A stretch of 64,000 nucleotides of DNA from Microseira wollei NIES-4236 (GTDB taxonomy: Bacteria; Cyanobacteriota; Cyanobacteriia; Cyanobacteriales; Aerosakkonemataceae). The translations under genes and the position numbers were made by a program. The DNA lies in contig NZ_BLAY01000020.1 in assembly GCF_020521235.1 (NCBI RefSeq), positions 1-64,000 of the forward strand, written 5' to 3'. Shown piece after piece: positions 44,106-53,235 of the stretch; within the stretch, counting starts at the first letter, position 1; each line of letters begins with the position of its first letter. The notes below the pieces were generated by a model. That model had not been told where the DNA came from. It did no database searches and saw only the letters and a program-made list of their open reading frames with translations.

Positions 44106-44858
44106 ATGAAAACAGCTCTGAGAAAAATTCTCCGTAACTTTGGAATAGATATAGTTAGATACTCCCCCGTCCCCGCTGAAGGACACATATCTATAGATTC
44201 TCACCGGAAAAATTCAAGTTTTCTCAAGCTACTGCATCTTTATGAAATCGATTTAGTTTTAGATGTAGGGGCTAACAACGGACAATTTGCCAGTAAACTC
44301 TTTAAGATCGGCTATGTCGGCAAAATAGTATCTTTTGAACCGTTATCTTCTGCCTACGAGAAACTCCTAGAAGCAAGTCGATTGCATCCAAACTGGGAAA
44401 TAGCACCCCGATGTGCAATTGGAGATAAAAATACCGAAATTGAAATTAATATTTCCAACAATTCCGAAAGCAGCTCGCTATTGCCAATATTATCAGCTCA
44501 CGTTGACGCCGCACCCAGCTCGGTCTATATCGGCTCTGAAAAGGTCAAAATGTTAAAATTATCTGAGGCAGCCGATAGTTATATGAAAAAATCTCAAGCA
44601 ACTTTCCTTAAAATAGATGTACAAGGCTTTGAAGATAAAGTTTTAGAAGGAGCTGCCGAAATCCTAACCAATATTAAGGGTATGCAATTAGAATTGTCTT
44701 TTATTCCCCTTTATGAAGGCGGAATATTGTTTGAAGAAATGTGTAACAAGCTGAAAAAAATGGGATTTGAAATCTACTATATCTCTCCCGGATTTTCCGA
44801 TCCTCGAACGGGCAGGATGTTACAAGCTGATCGAATATTTTTTAGGAATAAATTATAA
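44106..44858 (+). CDS. FkbM family methyltransferase
   Basis: 250 residues. The SAM-binding segment VLDVGANNGQFASKLF (about 57-72) and the later KIDVQGFEDKVLEGA (about 174-188) are the FkbM signature. The central LDVGANxGQ and the ELSFIPLYEGG end follow family order. Such enzymes methylate hydroxyls of polysaccharides or other glycans. The first 20 residues are basic and amphipathic. It is followed by a palindrome that probably terminates it. No glycosyltransferase lies next to it except the LpxB-like gene 450 bp on. Confidence 0.93.
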   Translation: MKTALRKILRNFGIDIVRYSPVPAEGHISIDSHRKNSSFLKLLHLYEIDLVLDVGANNGQFASKLFKIGYVGKIVSFEPLSSAYEKLLEASRLHPNWEIAPRCAIGDKNTEIEINISNNSESSSLLPILSAHVDAAPSSVYIGSEKVKMLKLSEAADSYMKKSQATFLKIDVQGFEDKVLEGAAEILTNIKGMQLELSFIPLYEGGILFEEMCNKLKKMGFEIYYISPGFSDPRTGRMLQADRIFFRNKL

Positions 44859-44863
44859 TTGAC

Positions 44864-44893
44864 GGCCAACAAATGCGATCGCATTTGCTGGCC
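44864..44893 (+). terminator. 30-bp palindrome with HIP1 centre after FkbM
   Basis: GGCCAaCAAATGCGA and its complement with one mismatch, centred on GCGATCGC, 6 bp after the FkbM stop. It is a plausible hairpin terminator though without a T-run. Confidence 0.5.
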
Positions 44894-44970
44894 GCAATTA
44901 AATTAACTAAAAAATCGGGAACAAAAGAAGCAATTGATGAAATTTGCTCTGGTCAATGAAGATTACTATA

Positions 44971-45118
44971 TAACTCAAGTTGCTAGTTATAAGCTTTGGC
45001 GGTGGTAATTGGTAATTGGTAATTGGTAATTGGATTAAAAGATAGTGGAATCCTGACAATTACCGATTACCCATTACCCATTACCAGCCACCTTGGATGT
45101 AACTAGCAACTTACGTTA
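44971..45118. mobile_element. MITE, TAACTCAAGTTGCTAGTTAT family, copy 3
   Basis: 148 bp. Left end perfect; right end GTAACTAGCAACTTACGTTA with two changes. The interior is GGTAATT heptamers. It is followed by a separate hairpin, ATCAAAGCGGCA/TGCCGCTTTGAT (45138-45166). Confidence 0.82.
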
Positions 45119-45137
45119 TATAGTAAAATATTTGGAG

Positions 45138-45166
45138 ATCAAAGCGGCATTCTTTGCCGCTTTGAT
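45138..45166. terminator. 12-bp hairpin with 5-nt loop
   Basis: ATCAAAGCGGCA and TGCCGCTTTGAT, perfect. There is no T-run of terminator length. It lies upstream of the LpxB-like gene, so it may be a relic or leader structure. Confidence 0.45.
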
Positions 45167-45301
45167 TACATCAGGGCGGGCGCGCTTTCAACAGTTTAGT
45201 CGAAGACAAGGTCGGAGATTAGTCTCGCCCTACTTCAACGAAGCTTTCTATCGCGCTACTTATTCAGAGCTAAATGCAGTTTGCCTTAAAATAACAGTCT
45301 G

Positions 45302-46555
45302 ATGACAGTCGATATTTTAATTCTTTCCAATGCCCCTGGAGAAGTAACCACCTGGGTGCGTCCCGTTGTACAATCCTTGCGGCAACAGTTGGGGGAAGAG
45401 CGGGATAAAGTACGCATTTCGGTGGTATTATCTCCTTGTCCGAATGCGACTGGCAAAGAAGATGCGATCGCTCTTTCCTACCCACAAGTAGACCGCGTTC
45501 AAGCAGCAGAACATTTTTTCCCATTTCTACTATCCGGCAAAACAGCAGAAAATTGGGACTGGCGCCACAAGGGAGTTGTTCTCTTCCTCGGCGGCGACCA
45601 ATTTTATACCGTCATCATCGGCAAGCGTTTAGGATATCGTACCGTCGTTTATGCCGAATGGGACGCCCGCTGGCACAATTGGATCGACCGCTTCGGCGTC
45701 ATGAAACCAGAAATTGCTGCCAAAGCATCGCCAAAATATGCCAATAAATTTACAGTCGTCGGCGACTTAATGGCAGAAGCGCAAGAAGGGGGGGAGATAG
45801 AGAACGACTGTAAATCCGACTTTGAATTAATTGGACTGCTACCCGGATCGAAACCAGCAAAATTAGCCCAGGGTGTACCTCTGTGTTTAGCGATCGCACA
45901 ACGCATCCACTCTGTGCGTCCTCAAACTCGTTTTGTGATTCCCGTTGCGCCTACTTTAGACCTTAAAACTTTAGCTCGTTTTGCCCTGACAAATCAAAAT
46001 CCTTTAATTCAACAATTTAGATGGGGAAGTGCTCAATTAGTTATCCCTTCTAACTCAGACTCTCCATTCCTCAAAACTCCCTCTGGTTTGCGCGTGGAAT
46101 TGTTTACCCAGTTTCCCGCTTACGATTTATTATCTCAATGTCGCCTTTGCCTTACTACAGTTGGCGCCAATACCGCCGAGTTGGGTTCCTTAGCAGTCCC
46201 GATGATAGTTCTATTACCAACTCAGCAATTAGATGCGATGCGTTCTTGGGATGGTTTGCCTGGTTTATTGGCTAATTTGCCCGGACTTGGTTCGGTTTTT
46301 GCTAAAGCTATTAACTCGTTATTATTGCGACAAGGGCGGTTATTTGCATGGCCTAATAAATGGGCAAATTCAGAAATTGTCCCCGAATTAGTCGGAAATC
46401 TCCAACCTGAAGATGTGGCAGATTTAGTTATCGATTATTTAGACCATCCCCATAAGTTGGAACAAATGCGCGACCGCTTGCTTAGCGTCCGAGGTCAACC
46501 AGGCGCAGCACAAAAACTTGCTCAGATAGTTGGGGAGGAACTGTATATTTGTTAG
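45302..46555 (+). CDS. Lipid-A-disaccharide synthase-related protein
   Basis: 417 residues. A GT-B-like glycosyltransferase fold: ILILSNAPGEVTTWVRPVVQ at the N-terminus, then VVLFLGGDQFYTVIIGKRLG and IGLLPGSKPAKLAQGVPLCL (the GSxxxE-like donor loop). CRLCLTTVGANTAELGSLAV PMIVLLP completes the LpxB/UDP-GlcNAc epimerase superfamily pattern. Cyanobacteria keep this LpxB-like protein apart from the true LpxB of lipid A synthesis. The acceptor is unknown. It is alone on its strand after the MITE. Confidence 0.85.
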   Translation: MTVDILILSNAPGEVTTWVRPVVQSLRQQLGEERDKVRISVVLSPCPNATGKEDAIALSYPQVDRVQAAEHFFPFLLSGKTAENWDWRHKGVVLFLGGDQFYTVIIGKRLGYRTVVYAEWDARWHNWIDRFGVMKPEIAAKASPKYANKFTVVGDLMAEAQEGGEIENDCKSDFELIGLLPGSKPAKLAQGVPLCLAIAQRIHSVRPQTRFVIPVAPTLDLKTLARFALTNQNPLIQQFRWGSAQLVIPSNSDSPFLKTPSGLRVELFTQFPAYDLLSQCRLCLTTVGANTAELGSLAVPMIVLLPTQQLDAMRSWDGLPGLLANLPGLGSVFAKAINSLLLRQGRLFAWPNKWANSEIVPELVGNLQPEDVADLVIDYLDHPHKLEQMRDRLLSVRGQPGAAQKLAQIVGEELYIC

Positions 46556-46608
46556 CCCGGGTAGGCAGCGCTTAAATTTTTTTTAGTAGAGTACGAGTGC
46601 TGAACAAT

Positions 46609-46947
46609 TTATTTTAAAATACAATAAAGCTCAGAGATCTGCTCCCTGAATAATATGCAACAAAATCCACTCAGTAAACCCGTGATTACCGCCCCTATAA
46701 TGACTCCTTTTGCTGCTGCAAAAAATCGTTTTTGTTTCAAGTAAATTAACCAAGGAATTACGTATAAAAGTTGCCATAATAAAAGGCTGCAAAATCCATA
46801 AATTATGGCATAAATATCCGCCCACTCATATCCCGTCAACTGCAACAACATCCCAATTAAAAACACTGGTATAAATCCGATAAAATGCATAGTAATTAAC
46901 AGCCTTATACCAGACCACATATCACTATATTTTCTATCTTGTCCCAT
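46609..46947 (-). CDS. Small membrane protein
   Basis: 112 residues with four hydrophobic segments (SGIRLLITMHFIGFIPVFLI; WADIYAIIYGFCSLLLWQLL; IIGAVITGLLSGFCCILF). The family is not recognised. It is convergent with the LpxB-like gene and borders the tandem duplication region. Confidence 0.5.
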   Translation of the reverse strand: MGQDRKYSDMWSGIRLLITMHFIGFIPVFLIGMLLQLTGYEWADIYAIIYGFCSLLLWQLLYVIPWLIYLKQKRFFAAAKGVIIGAVITGLLSGFCCILFREQISELYCILK

Positions 46948-47158
46948 AACTCTTCTCCAGTATTTGCATTTTTTCCCTCTCTCTTTATATCAGGTTAATT
47001 AAGAGCAAAAATGTGATGCATTGGGCTAGACTTTCTGATTTTTATATGATACAATCGATTCGATGAGGAAGAACTATCTTAAAATATTAATTTGGCACAG
47101 ATTTCCATTATGATAATAATACCCTAAAAACTGCTTTGGCGCCATCGTATTTTTCTTT

Positions 47159-47312
47159 TAACTCAACTTGCTAGTTACATCCAAGGGCGCTGGTAATAGG
47201 TAATCGCGTTACTAGGCTCTGGGGTGTCAGGGTAATTGTCAAGAATAGACTCAGCCATCCATCCCATTCCCCATTCCCCATTCCCCATTTGAATCACTAG
47301 CAACTTGCGTTA
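47159..47312. mobile_element. MITE, TAACTCAAGTTGCTAGTTAT family, copy 4 (within tandem repeat)
   Basis: 154 bp. Left end TAACTCAACTTGCTAGTTAC; right end CACTAGCAACTTGCGTTA. The interior contains CCATTCCCCATTCC repeats. An identical copy at 47474-47627 results from the 315-bp duplication. Confidence 0.82.
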
Positions 47313-47473
47313 TTTATCCCTGATTATGTGATGCATTGGGCTAGACTTTCTGATTTTTATATGATACAATTGATTCGATGAGGAAGAACTATCTTAAAAT
47401 ATTAATTTGGCACAGATTTCCATTATGATAATAATACCCTAAAAACTGCTTTGGCGCCATCGTATTTTTCTTT

Positions 47474-47627
47474 TAACTCAACTTGCTAGTTACATCCAAG
47501 GGCGCTGGTAATAGGTAATCGCGTTACTAGGCTCTGGGGTGTCAGGGTAATTGTCAAGAATAGACTCAGCCATCCATCCCATTCCCCATTCCCCATTCCC
47601 CATTTGAATCACTAGCAACTTGCGTTA
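47474..47627. mobile_element. MITE, duplicated copy 5
   Basis: The same element as 47159-47312, shifted by 315 bp. Not an independent insertion. Confidence 0.82.
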
Positions 47628-47814
47628 TTTATCCCTGATTATGTGATGCATTGGGCTAGACTTTCTGATTTTTATATGATACAATCGATTCGATGAGGAA
47701 GAACTATCTTAAAATATTAATTTGGCACAGATTTCCATTATGATAATAATACCCCAAAGCAGGCAATCGCGCAATCCTACCACACCCACTTCTTTATCTA
47801 AAATCTAAAATTTT

Positions 47815-48204
47815 CTACACTTGCCCATCGCGGCGTCCCAACTCGTAGATGCCGCAAGCGACGCAAGCTAACAGACCCATACTGATGCCCCAACTGTCAC
47901 CTAAACCTAGTTCGACGCCCCAGTTGCACAAAGCGCCGGCGATTAAAAAAGGAACGATGCTGAATAAAGAGGCAAAAAAGGCGTTTTGAGATTCTCTGCC
48001 TTTCTTAGTGCGGTCAAATTCTGCTTGGGAGGTGTAGAGCGATCGCTCGGCAAAATTAAACCAACGATTCAGTTGCTGGGTAACCCACTCACCCACGGGG
48101 GAAAAGCCGAGATACAACGCCAGCGACCACAAAAGCGCGCCGGCAATCGCCGTGGTATCGAGTGTAATTTTAAACGGAAACGGAAACAGATCGCTGATCT
48201 CCAT
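47815..48204 (-). CDS. Small membrane protein, cyanobacterial
   Basis: 129 residues. Three hydrophobic helices (TTAIAGALLWSLALYLGFSP; FFASLFSIVPFLIAGALCNW; WGISMGLLACVACGIYELGR), with a conserved-looking RWFNFAERSLYTSQAEFDRT KKGRES segment between. No domain is recognised. The start is at 48204, next to the Uma2 pseudogene with which it shares direction. Confidence 0.6.
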   Translation of the reverse strand: MEISDLFPFPFKITLDTTAIAGALLWSLALYLGFSPVGEWVTQQLNRWFNFAERSLYTSQAEFDRTKKGRESQNAFFASLFSIVPFLIAGALCNWGVELGLGDSWGISMGLLACVACGIYELGRRDGQV

Positions 48205-48249
48205 TTTAGATGCTCGGAAAACAAAATATTATAAAAATCTTAACAGACT

Positions 48250-48819
48250 TCATTGCACATATAACCATGCAAATAAATCTGCTACAGATAACTCCCAATC
48301 TCCCAAAACACTCAAAACGGGTAACTTTTCTGGCGCATATTTCACTTCAGGTAGGCGAGCGGGTTGAAAAAGCAACACCGATTCATCCTGCGGATCGATA
48401 AACCAACGCAACTTTGCTCGCTGATTGATGCAAAAGATAATCTTTCTAATAACGGGATTTGGACTTGGTTTAGGCGAGATAATCTCAATCGTCCAATCCG
48501 GACAAATTTCAAACTTACGATCAATTCTCCCATTGGCTTGACGGGGAATTCGTTGCCACTCAAATACCGCAATATCTGGCACGATAGAACGACCCCCAAA
48601 CCTGGAGCGTAATTCGGTAAACGCCAAAGCTGACTTACTCGCTTCACCAACCTGATTAATCGCGGCCAATCAACGAGTTTGGATTATACTATGTTCACCT
48701 TGAGGCATAGGTTTTTGGTAAATTACTCCATCGATATACTCGCTGGCAGGTTTAGTTTCTGGCGATTTGAGAAAATTTTATAAAGAAATTTTTTCTGGCG
48801 ATCCAATTGCCGACACCAT
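48250..48819 (-). pseudogene. Uma2 family gene with two internal stop codons
   Basis: Read from ATG 48819 in one frame: MVSAIGSPEKISL, TAA, NFLKSPETKPASEYIDGVIY QKPMPQGEHSIIQTR, TGA, LAAINQVGEASKSALAFTEL RSRFGGRSIVPDIAVFEW and on to SVADLFAWLYVQ. The whole Uma2 domain is recognisable with no frameshift, so decay is by two nonsense changes. A shorter open frame of 139 residues starts after the second stop (48669) and lacks the N-terminal third. Compare the intact copy at 41777. Confidence 0.9.
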
Positions 48820-48871
48820 AGACTTAAATCCTTGAATATCAATAACAGGACTGACGCAAGGGCGTTCCTAT

Positions 48872-48933
48872 CACCAAAGTTTCTGCGTAAATCTCTAGCT
48901 GCAAAGCGACGATTTTTCATAGAAACTTTGGTG
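48872..48933. repeat. 13-bp inverted repeat (CACCAAAGTTTCT)
   Basis: CACCAAAGTTTCT (48872-48884) and AGAAACTTTGGTG (48921-48933), flanked by GGACTGACGC and GCGTCAGGACTG. A degenerate relative occurs at 52084-52153. No gene lies between 48820 and 49053. Confidence 0.8.
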
Positions 48934-49053
48934 TTTGCGTCAGGACTGAATAAATAAAGTAAAACCTGGATTTTAACTCTAAACCTCATTTTCAACGAGA
49001 ATTTAGAGTCAATCTCCAGGGCGTAAACATGCTTCAGCAAAGGGCAAAATAGA

Positions 49054-49845
49054 TTAGAGTTGATCCATTTGGCGACGCAATTCTTCCAAATCCTTATCAA
49101 CCTGTGTTGATGTTTTATTTGGTGTATTGGATGGCGGGGCAGAAGATTGACTAGCAGAAGGAAGAGCAGCTTGATTGGGGGCAGAACCCGCCAGCAAATT
49201 CGCTTTCATCGCCATCAATTCATCATCCACATCGCTACCAGATTCGAGCAGGGCAAATTGGCTTTCCAGATCGTTCCCAGCTAACTCGCCAGCTGCTTGG
49301 GCGCGAGCTTCCATTTGCAAAACCTTTTCTTCCATGCGCTCAAAGGCAGCCATCGCCGTACCTGTACCCATGCGACCGACGGTATTTTGCAGCTGCTCTT
49401 GCGCCTTTGCGGCAGCCACGCGGGCTTTGAGCATATCTTTCTTAGTCTTCGCCTCAGAAATTTTACTTTCCAGGGCGATGAGATTGCGCTTAAGCTGGTC
49501 TACCTGAGTGGTTTGAAGATCCAGGGTTTGTTTGAGCGCACCCGCCGTGTCAGAGTGGGTTTTTTTCCTTAGCAGCGCTTCCCTAGCCAGATTTTCATCG
49601 CCCTTTTGCAGAGCCAGTTGAGCGCGGCTTTGCCAGTTATTTACTTCGGATTGGGCTTGGTTGTACTGTTGTTGGGTACGTTTTTGAGTGGCGATCGCCT
49701 GAGCAACAGCTTGACGCAGCTGCACCAGGTCTTCCTGCATGTCAATAATAGACTGTTCCAGAATCTTTTCCGGGTCTTCAGCCTTGCTAACCACGTCGTT
49801 CAGGTTGGCTCGGACTACTCGGCTAATGCGGTCAAACAATCCCAT
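49054..49845 (-). CDS. vipp1: Vipp1/IM30 (PspA/ESCRT-III family)
   Basis: A membrane-remodelling protein needed for thylakoid biogenesis and membrane protection. 263 residues of long helices: the amphipathic N-terminus MGLFDRISRVVRANLNDVVS KAEDPEKILEQ, then the coiled hairpin to about 210, and the extra C-terminal segment TQVDKDLEELRRQMDQL that distinguishes Vipp1 from PspA. It is 66 bp downstream of the second PspA-family gene, so the two form a likely operon. Assignment as Vipp1 rests on the C-terminal extension. Confidence 0.88.
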   Translation of the reverse strand: MGLFDRISRVVRANLNDVVSKAEDPEKILEQSIIDMQEDLVQLRQAVAQAIATQKRTQQQYNQAQSEVNNWQSRAQLALQKGDENLAREALLRKKTHSDTAGALKQTLDLQTTQVDQLKRNLIALESKISEAKTKKDMLKARVAAAKAQEQLQNTVGRMGTGTAMAAFERMEEKVLQMEARAQAAGELAGNDLESQFALLESGSDVDDELMAMKANLLAGSAPNQAALPSASQSSAPPSNTPNKTSTQVDKDLEELRRQMDQL

Positions 49846-49911
49846 AACTTTTTCCTTTTGGGGCGTATTATCAAAGCGACAAAGCAGCTATTTAAACCAT
49901 AGCCAATAATT

Positions 49912-50622
49912 TTAGGGTTTTTGCGGATCGGTGTTGCGCGCACTGGGTAACTGGGCAGGGTTGTTCCCTGCAACGATCTTAGCCTTCATGGCTTCGAGTT
50001 CGGTATCGATATCGCCGCCTGCTTCGAGGGCGGCAAATTTCTGTTCCAGTTCGTTGCTACCTAATTCTGCTATAGCACCGGCGCGAGCTTCGATTTGCAG
50101 GATTTTTTCTTCCATCCGATCGAAAGCACCCAACGCGCCGCTAGGATTGTAACGACTCGTCATTTGGTGGAGTTTTTCAGTAGCCGCCGCACTGCGAGCG
50201 CGGGCAATATACATATCTTTTTTAGTCTTAGCCTCAGCTAGTTTACTTTCTAGCGTCCGCATGTTCTGCTTCAGGTTAGCGACGATAGTATTTTGCTGCT
50301 CTAACTGGGTAGCGAAGGCTTTAGCAGTTTCTTGATAAGTTTTGCGCCTCGAGAGAGCTTCCCGCGCCAGGTTTTCATCGCCCTTAGAGAGAGCCAGTTG
50401 GGCGCGGCGATACCATTCATCTGCGGAAGACTGAGCTTGTGAGAGTTGTCGTTCGGTACGTTTGAGAGTAGCGATCGCACTTGCAGCCGCCTGACGCAGT
50501 TGGATCAGGTCATCCTGCATTTCCAGCACAGTTTGTTCCAGAATCTTTTCCGGATCTTCCGCCTGACCGACTAAATGGTTGATATTAGCGCGGATCGCGC
50601 GCCCAATGCGATCGAGAAGTCC
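49912..50622 (-). CDS. pspA: PspA-family protein (second copy)
   Basis: 236 residues from ATG 50622 (an extension to 50670 is not helical or conserved). MGLLDRIGRAIRANINHLVG QAEDPEKILEQTVLEMQDDL is the same fold as Vipp1, but the protein ends at AKIVAGNNPAQLPSARNTDP without the Vipp1 tail. It matches the shorter PspA that coexists with Vipp1 in many cyanobacteria. It is the first gene of the pair. No pspF or pspBC is present. Confidence 0.82.
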   Translation of the reverse strand, partial: GLLDRIGRAIRANINHLVGQAEDPEKILEQTVLEMQDDLIQLRQAAASAIATLKRTERQLSQAQSSADEWYRRAQLALSKGDENLAREALSRRKTYQETAKAFATQLEQQNTIVANLKQNMRTLESKLAEAKTKKDMYIARARSAAATEKLHQMTSRYNPSGALGAFDRMEEKILQIEARAGAIAELGSNELEQKFAALEAGGDIDTELEAMKAKIVAGNNPAQLPSARNTDPQKP

Positions 50623-50786
50623 CATAGTGGCGTTCCCCTTACTGAGTCCGCAGCCCCATTGCCATACCAATTAGTTTCATGGTATCGCGCTATCGCACCC
50701 TTGAAGATAGGAAAGATCGGGAAGATAAAGAAGGTAGCGTCGATATTACTTCTTCATCTCTCACATTTCCCTTGTCTCGATCAGAA

Positions 50787-51983
50787 TTAGGGGCGTCGAT
50801 AAAGCTGAGCCGATACCCCTTGTTTTTGCAGCTGTTGCACCTTAGCTCTAGCCTCGCTAGCCGTTGGGAAGGAAGCCAATTGGATGCGAGTGCCGTCGGG
50901 TAAGCGACGAACAAAAGCATTTGCTGCCACTTTACGCGCTTGAGTTAGGGAGCGCGAGCCATTATAATCCATCACGACTAAGTAGCGATTTTCTCCAGCT
51001 CTTGCGGGTTTAGCCCCAGTTTGCCGAGTTGCGGGAGTGGGTGCGCTTGTGGGTAGGGGTAAGCTTCCCGACTCAACTGGCTGTGGTAAAAGACTGCGGG
51101 ACAAATCCAAAGGAACGTTACCGGGTACCGCACTCGGTATGGTAGCTGGGGTATTGACGGGAATCTGAGGACGGGGTGCCGGTGTTGGGATGGCAGCGAC
51201 TCTAGGTTCTACCGTACTGAGCGATCGCAAAGTCAATTCGCCAAATTCCTCAGCAGCTAAGTTGGGCGAAGTGGGAATCCCTCTAACTACAGATGCATTC
51301 CCACCAGCAGCGGCAGTTTTTGGCGTATTTTCAGCGACCTTGGGCTTTTGGGGTTCAAACAATCGGTTGAGGTGGCTGACGCTAGCTGGATTCATCACCA
51401 CATAGCCCAAAGTTGCACTTGCCAGCAATAACAATAGCATCGAGCCAATACCCAAGGGGCTGAGCAGTCCATCAGACTCGCGTTCTGGTTGTTCGGGGGT
51501 GAAAGGGTTTTCTGGTTCTGCTGTCAGATTTTTGAGCAGCGCTTCCGATGATTGGAGATAATCATCTGGCTGGATCAAGGTAGCACCCGGTGCTGCTGCT
51601 TGAGTGTAGTTCGTTGCCACCGCTGCGCTGACATTCGTCTCCACATCAGAAGCGATAGCTGCTGCTGGGATATTTCGTTGCTCGTTTAGATCTTCCACCC
51701 CACCCGGAGTCGGATTGTTGCTAGCCGCAGATGCTTTATTTTCAGCCCCAAGATTTCTGCCCCCCGTTGCTTTCACCGAGATCAGATCCAAAGATTTATC
51801 GACCTTGGGACGGCTTGACCCATTGGTATAGAGCATCTTTTTGCCGGGGCGCTGACGGCGGAAGCGGGTTAATTCTTCCTCCAGATTTACATCCAAGTTG
51901 CCGAGAACCGCTTGTAAAGTCGGGTCTAGCCCTGGAGTTGGGGACGATTGAGGCGAAGATTCAACAGAAGAAAGTTGGCTCAT
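50787..51983 (-). CDS. SPOR domain membrane protein
   Basis: 398 residues. It has a cytoplasmic Ser/Pro-rich region (1-170), one transmembrane helix (about 178-198, GIGSMLLLLLASATLGYVVM), and a Pro/Thr-rich periplasmic linker. It ends in a SPOR domain (about 325-398: ENRYLVVMDYNGSRSLTQAR; RIQLASFPTASEARAKVQQL QKQGVSAQLY). SPOR binds denuded peptidoglycan at division sites, so a cell-division or envelope role is expected. The arrangement (TM, linker, SPOR) is common in cyanobacteria, where it replaces FtsN-like proteins. Confidence 0.85.
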   Translation of the reverse strand: MSQLSSVESSPQSSPTPGLDPTLQAVLGNLDVNLEEELTRFRRQRPGKKMLYTNGSSRPKVDKSLDLISVKATGGRNLGAENKASAASNNPTPGGVEDLNEQRNIPAAAIASDVETNVSAAVATNYTQAAAPGATLIQPDDYLQSSEALLKNLTAEPENPFTPEQPERESDGLLSPLGIGSMLLLLLASATLGYVVMNPASVSHLNRLFEPQKPKVAENTPKTAAAGGNASVVRGIPTSPNLAAEEFGELTLRSLSTVEPRVAAIPTPAPRPQIPVNTPATIPSAVPGNVPLDLSRSLLPQPVESGSLPLPTSAPTPATRQTGAKPARAGENRYLVVMDYNGSRSLTQARKVAANAFVRRLPDGTRIQLASFPTASEARAKVQQLQKQGVSAQLYRRP

Positions 51984-52689
51984 AGCGAATGCTGTCTCCT
52001 ACCAATTGCTTGTTGCGTCAGATCGGTGCAGGTACTAGGGACAATTATCCACTGGCATTTTAGATTTTAGATTTTAGATTTTACAGGACTTACGCTTGGG
52101 CGTTCCTATCACCTTTTTTCATAGAAACCCGGATGGGTGAGCGTCAGTCCTGTTTTAGCTAAATCGCCACAAACCTGCCGCACCGACCAATCAACCGATC
52201 GGCTCCCTTTTTATTTTGCTTCTTCCTGTAGTTGACATTCGAGTCTGTTTGTGCCTTTAAACCAGGTTCGGATCGGTTTGGTCTGGTAGTGAAGGCGAGC
52301 GCTGGCAGCGTCACCCTTGACTCATGCTGTCTCTTACTTTAGATAGATTCAGCATTGACCCACCTGATCTCTGTCTTCAGCTAGATTTAAGTTTTATATT
52401 TAGTGTTTTTTTATATAATCCCGTATCTGCTGCTACGCCCTTGTTTCCTGTTTACCTTGATCCCGGACAAGTTTTAGTTGAAATCAATAGGGTTCTTCCC
52501 ATAAATTGTATCAGTTTCTTAACACAAAACTGAAGAAATCATAAAGTTTATATTTTATTCGGGATCGCTATAACCCAGTCTGGGTAAGGATTTCTCAGGA
52601 TTGAGGGGGGTTGAGCCATTTGAGATAAATGAAGATGAGGAGCAACAGTTATTGACCAAAAGTAACTCCCAAAAAGGTAGAGAGCTTTT
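51984..52689. other. Intergenic region with repeat relic
   Basis: TTTTAGATTTTAGA direct repeats (52059-52082), a degenerate GGACTTACGC/GCGTCAGTCCTG element (52084-52153) and AT-rich sequence. A 69-codon frame at 52324 has no protein features and no ribosome binding site, and is not called. Confidence 0.5.
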
Positions 52690-52998
52690 ATGAACCTGCA
52701 TCCCATCGCTTCAGCTTGTCGGTCTTGCCGGTACTACACGCCGGAAGGAAGACGCGGCGGTAACTGCCAGCAGCTGGGCGTACCCGTTCGAGGCGGCTGG
52801 CAAGCGTGTTCCCTGGCGATCCCAGCGTTTGCCCCTTCTGGGGAAAATCTGGAAAAGATGCTGATCTGGCAAAAAGAGGTATTCATGTTACGGGAGGTGC
52901 TGCCATTAGAGGATTCATCAGAAACGCCTCTAATGGACGCGCCAGAGCCGAAGAGTGCTTCGATAGAAGAAAAGCAGCAAGAGCCGCTACCAGTGTAG
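52690..52998 (+). CDS. Small Cys-rich protein
   Basis: 102 residues. The N-terminal ACRSCRYYTPEGRRGGNCQQ LGVPVRGGWQACSLAIPAF carries four Cys (C10, C13, C27 and C40), arranged like a small metal-binding knuckle. The remainder is acidic and disordered. Homologues occur widely in cyanobacteria in my recollection, but no function is known. The start is preceded by GGTAGAGAGCTTTT, a weak binding site. Confidence 0.7.
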   Translation: MNLHPIASACRSCRYYTPEGRRGGNCQQLGVPVRGGWQACSLAIPAFAPSGENLEKMLIWQKEVFMLREVLPLEDSSETPLMDAPEPKSASIEEKQQEPLPV

Positions 52999-53235
52999 CC
53001 GCACTGGCCTAAAATGCGCTCTCGTGAGGGTTTGGTATTGATTAAAAGTGTTTTGACAAACGAAGCTTGAGAGAAATTGATGAATTGCAGAATTTAAATC
53101 AAAGATTTATCGCAAACTGGATGATGGGTTGTTAGTAGCGCTAAGAAAACGGCAAAGTTATAGCTTTAGGCAGGCGCTGGCGAAGGTATAGAGCGAAGAC
53201 AGCGCTACTACAAACCCCTGAAGACTCCCCAAGGC

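Larger units (their letters stand above)
47012..47755. repeat. 315-bp tandem duplication (2.4 copies)
   Basis: TGTGATGCATTGGGCTAGAC occurs at 47012, 47327 and 47642, so the spacing is exactly 315 bp twice. Copies 1 and 2 differ by at least one base (C to T in TACAATcGATTC, near 47368); copy 3 breaks off at about 47752. Each full copy contains the MITE described next. No gene is seen in the unit or in 46948-47011. Confidence 0.95.

Noticed and set aside
45093-45302. 69-residue frame before the LpxB-like gene
   Set aside because: It begins in a MITE end, crosses a hairpin and has no protein signature.
48723-49100. 125-residue minus-strand frame
   Set aside because: It lies out of frame over the 5' end of the Uma2 pseudogene and a palindrome.
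52324-52533. 69-residue plus-strand frame
   Set aside because: Hydrophobic but no ribosome binding site or family pattern; treated as chance.
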